6,052 nucleotides of DNA from ANME-2 cluster archaeon (GTDB lineage: Archaea > Halobacteriota > Methanosarcinia > Methanosarcinales > Methanocomedenaceae), in assembly GCA_023544495.1 (NCBI GenBank), contig JAMJFV010000118.1:1-6052 (forward strand). Direction: 5' to 3'. The translations under genes were made by a program, and so were the position numbers. Within the stretch, counting starts at the first letter, position 1; each line of letters opens with the position of its first letter. The notes beneath the pieces are model-generated. The model was not told the origin of the DNA. It was given only the letters and a program-made list of their open reading frames with translations, and did not search any database. Shown here one piece after another: positions 3,696 to 6,052 of the stretch.

Positions 3696-6052
3696 GGTGT
3701 TCCTTAACCTGTTTTTTCAGCCCTGACAGGACATTGAGCGCATCCAGAGGGGTCATAGTGTCCACATCCAGCTCTTTGAGGATCTCGATAACCGGATGGG
3801 GTGGAAGGGACGGCGGAGTTTCATTGCTGCCAGGGTCGAACAGCATTAACTGGGTGTAGGTTGCGCTGCGCTTTCCTTTGCGCCCCAGGCTCTCACTCTC
3901 CACTTCGGTCAATACCTCTTTTGCTCTCTGGGTCACTTTAAGCGGCACACCGGCCAGCCTTGCAACATGGATACCGTAACTCTTGTCAGTGGCACCGGGC
4001 ACGATCTTGCGCAGGAACACCAGGTCGTGTCCTTCTTCCTTTACCGCAATATGGTAGTTCCTGACCCGCTTAAGGCTGCTTTCCAGGCTGGTCAACTGGT
4101 GGTAGTGCGTGGCGAACAGGGAACGCACCCCTACCCGCCCCCTGTTGTGGATAAACTCCACCACGGCACGGGCGATGCTGTAACCGTCAAAGGTGCTGGT
4201 ACCCCTGCCGATCTCATCGAGCAGAATGAGACTTTTTGGCGTGGCATTGTTCAGGATATTGGCCAGTTCCACCATCTCTATCATGAACGTGCTCTGCCCG
4301 CTTGCCAGGTCATCAAAAGCTCCGACCCTGGTGAACACCCTGTCCACAATGCCGACAGAGGCGTACGATGCCGGCACAAAACATCCGGTCTGGGCCATGA
4401 TAACGATAAGTGCAGTCTGGCGCATGTAGGTGGATTTTCCTGCCATGTTCGGGCCGGTGAGGAGCAGGAACTGTTCACTGTCGCAGTCCATGTGGGTATC
4501 GTTCGGTACGAACCCGCCGGGAACCGAGTATTCTACTACCGGGTGGCGGCCATCCCGTATTAAGATGGTGCAGCTCTCGTGTATTTCCGGCCTGACATAA
4601 TTGTTGTTCACTGCCACTTCTGCCAGGTTCGTGAGAACATCCAGTTCACCAATGATCCCCGCTGTTTCCTGAAGTTTTGACGCCTGGTCTGCGATAAGCC
4701 CGGTTATCTCGATGAACAGTTCGTATTCCAGTGCCACACGCCTGTCATTGGCAGAGAGTATCATGGCCTCTTTTTCTTTCAGTTCGGGTGTATAGAACCG
4801 CTCGGCATTGGCTGTGGTCTGTTTCCTGATATAGTCATCAGGTACCTGGGACAGGTTCGATCTTGTCACTTCAATGAAGTACCCGAACACTTTATTGTAG
4901 GCAATTTTCAGGGACTTGATACCGGTGCGCTCACGTTCCTGCTGTTGCAGTTTTGCCACCCATTCCTTACCGTGGGCAGTCATGTCGTTCAACTCGTCCA
5001 GCTGGGCATTATACCCGGGTTTTATGATCCTTCCTTCCCGAAGGGATACCGGTGGCTCGTCCGCGATGGAATGGTCCAGCATGCTAGAGAGGTCGGCAAA
5101 ATCGTTGAGCTCCTGCTGGATGGATATGAGCAGGTCTGACCGGACGCTGCCCCCCTGCAGTGCTGATCTAAGTTGAGGCAGGACAAGGAGTGATGTACGC
5201 AGGGCCACCAGGTCGCGGGCATTGGCATTGCCGTAGACGATACGCCCGGTGAGCCGCTCCATGTCCCTGATACCTTTAAGAAGCGAGCGGAGGTCATAAC
5301 GCAGCAGGGTGTTGTGTGAAAGTTCTTCCACACTGTCCAGCCTCCGGTCGATGTCCCGTACGGATATAAGGGGCTGGAGCAGCCATTTGCTCAGCAGCCG
5401 GGAGCCCATCGGAGTGCTGGTGCGGTCCAGCACCTTGAGCAATGAGGAATGTGCAGAGCCATCACGCACGTTCCTGACCAGTTCCAGATTCCGCAGTGTG
5501 ATGGAGTCCAGCACCATGAACTGGTTCTCGAAATACGTTCTGGGAGTCTGGATGTGGTCAAGTCCCCTCATCTGGGTTTCCTCCACATAGGCCAGTGCAG
5601 CGCCCGACGCTGCAGTTGCAGCAGGCAGGTCTTCCAGTCCCATACCTTCCAGGGTGGCGGCACCGAAGTGGTCAAGGAGGCGGAGCCTGGCGATACCAGG
5701 TCCAAAGGCGTCTGCCTCATACTGGTGGATAATGAGCTTCACGTTCTCCTTCAGCCTGCCGGTCAGGAAGCTATTAGTATATAGTTCGGGCGGCATGATA
5801 CACTCAGCCGGGCGCATTCTGGCCGCTTCGCTCACGACAGCATCATAGTTTTCCTCGCCGTTCACCTGGGTGGTCATGAACTCACCGGTAGAGATGTCAA
5901 TGAACGAGATGCCGAATTGTGCATCCAGGCGGGCCACTGCCATCAGGTAGTTGCTACCCGAGTCCGGGAACATGGACGAGTCCATGGCAGTACCGGGAGT
6001 GACCACCCTGACCACGCCCCGTTTGACAACGCCTTTAGCCATTTTCGGGTCT
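3682..6052 (-). CDS. mutS: DNA mismatch repair protein MutS (5' end beyond window)
   Basis: MutS binds mismatches and small loops as a dimer and, with ATP, becomes a sliding clamp that recruits MutL. The frame stays open to the right edge: upstream of the ATG at 6042 it reads Asp-Pro-Lys, continuing the family sequence DPK-x-AKGVVKR. That ATG is therefore internal, and roughly 85-110 residues are missing, including the Phe-x-Glu mismatch-reading motif. Numbering from the ATG at 6042, the rest of domain I is at 1-25, the connector at about 30-150, the core/lever helices at about 165-355 and 425-480, and the clamp at about 357-424. The ATPase has Walker A GPNMAGKS (530-537), QSTFMIEM (583-590), Walker B and signature ILLDEIGRGTSTFDG (606-620), and the switch THYHQ (645-649). 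QLMLF (731-735) resembles the bacterial clamp-binding motif. The C-terminal PLDALNVLSGL is also family-typical. This is MutS1 rather than MutS2, which lacks the mismatch domain and carries a Smr domain. The overall character is close to Methanosarcina-type MutS. Any promoter lies outside the window. Confidence 0.97.
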   Translation of the reverse strand, partial: DPKMAKGVVKRGVVRVVTPGTAMDSSMFPDSGSNYLMAVARLDAQFGISFIDISTGEFMTTQVNGEENYDAVVSEAARMRPAECIMPPELYTNSFLTGRLKENVKLIIHQYEADAFGPGIARLRLLDHFGAATLEGMGLEDLPAATAASGAALAYVEETQMRGLDHIQTPRTYFENQFMVLDSITLRNLELVRNVRDGSAHSSLLKVLDRTSTPMGSRLLSKWLLQPLISVRDIDRRLDSVEELSHNTLLRYDLRSLLKGIRDMERLTGRIVYGNANARDLVALRTSLLVLPQLRSALQGGSVRSDLLISIQQELNDFADLSSMLDHSIADEPPVSLREGRIIKPGYNAQLDELNDMTAHGKEWVAKLQQQERERTGIKSLKIAYNKVFGYFIEVTRSNLSQVPDDYIRKQTTANAERFYTPELKEKEAMILSANDRRVALEYELFIEITGLIADQASKLQETAGIIGELDVLTNLAEVAVNNNYVRPEIHESCTILIRDGRHPVVEYSVPGGFVPNDTHMDCDSEQFLLLTGPNMAGKSTYMRQTALIVIMAQTGCFVPASYASVGIVDRVFTRVGAFDDLASGQSTFMIEMVELANILNNATPKSLILLDEIGRGTSTFDGYSIARAVVEFIHNRGRVGVRSLFATHYHQLTSLESSLKRVRNYHIAVKEEGHDLVFLRKIVPGATDKSYGIHVARLAGVPLKVTQRAKEVLTEVESESLGRKGKRSATYTQLMLFDPGSNETPPSLPPHPVIEILKELDVDTMTPLDALNVLSGLKKQVKEHHDNE
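3701..3705 (-). promoter_or_regulatory. Shine-Dalgarno sequence deciding the mutL start
   Basis: AAGGA on the - strand is 5 bases before the ATG at 3695 and 11 before the ATG at 3689, favouring the former. It lies within the last codons of mutS, so ribosomes finishing mutS would be placed at the mutL start. Confidence 0.6.

Noticed and set aside
3262..3726. 154-codon + strand frame opposite the mutL ATPase region
   Set aside because: It covers the antisense of IAAGEV, DNGSGM and GFRGEAL codons, whose conservation is explained by mutL. No ribosome site or family similarity is seen.
3967..4563. 198-codon + strand frame inside mutS
   Set aside because: It lies opposite highly conserved MutS ATPase codons. 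Its translation shows no recognisable motif and it is best explained as an antisense shadow of GC-rich codons.
6040..6042. ATG at 6042 as the mutS start
   Set aside because: The frame continues upstream as Asp-Pro-Lys, matching the conserved sequence before AKGVVKR. Domain I would be almost wholly missing if translation began here, so the gene runs off the window.

Overview
The window reads as a piece of an archaeal chromosome, most likely from the Methanosarcinales or a related methanogen/ANME-type lineage. This rests on the character of the MutS and MutL proteins, which look like the bacterial-type mismatch repair pair known from Methanosarcina-like archaea, and on TATA-like rather than bacterial -35/-10 elements. 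It is inference: no rRNA or lineage-defining gene is present.

Layout. Bases 1-90 are AT-rich with no recognisable gene and a TATA-like string near 73-79. Bases 91-331 hold a degenerate direct-repeat array built from GATTAC/ACAAAGGATTATGG-like units, with 16 exact GATTA copies, all on the + strand. A 60-base spacer with a 10-bp palindrome and a TATA-like element leads into a + strand gene for an MscS-family mechanosensitive channel (394-1362). Everything to the right is on the - strand and reads leftward: mutS (5' end cut by the right window edge, 3682-6052), mutL (1956-3695, overlapping mutS by 14 bases) and a MarC-family membrane protein (1291-1926, 29 bases after mutL). The channel gene and marC converge and overlap tail-to-tail by 72 bases.

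How the genes work together. MutS recognises mismatches and MutL is the ATP-driven matchmaker. This MutL carries the complete metal-dependent endonuclease signature (DQHAAHERVLYE, ACR and CPHGR), so the pair should be a MutH-independent, nicking-type repair system. Tight packing and a Shine-Dalgarno sequence inside the mutS end suggest coupled translation. marC probably rides on the same transcript, but a perfect 8-bp inverted repeat around the mutL stop codon could separate it. MscS and MarC are both membrane proteins, and nothing visible links them functionally to repair.

The least explained feature is the GATTA-rich array upstream of mscS. Other points worth attention are the clamp-binding-type motifs in both MutS and MutL (a bacterial feature in a probable archaeon) and the mscS/marC coding overlap. 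No CRISPR array, tRNA, rRNA or insertion sequence was recognised.
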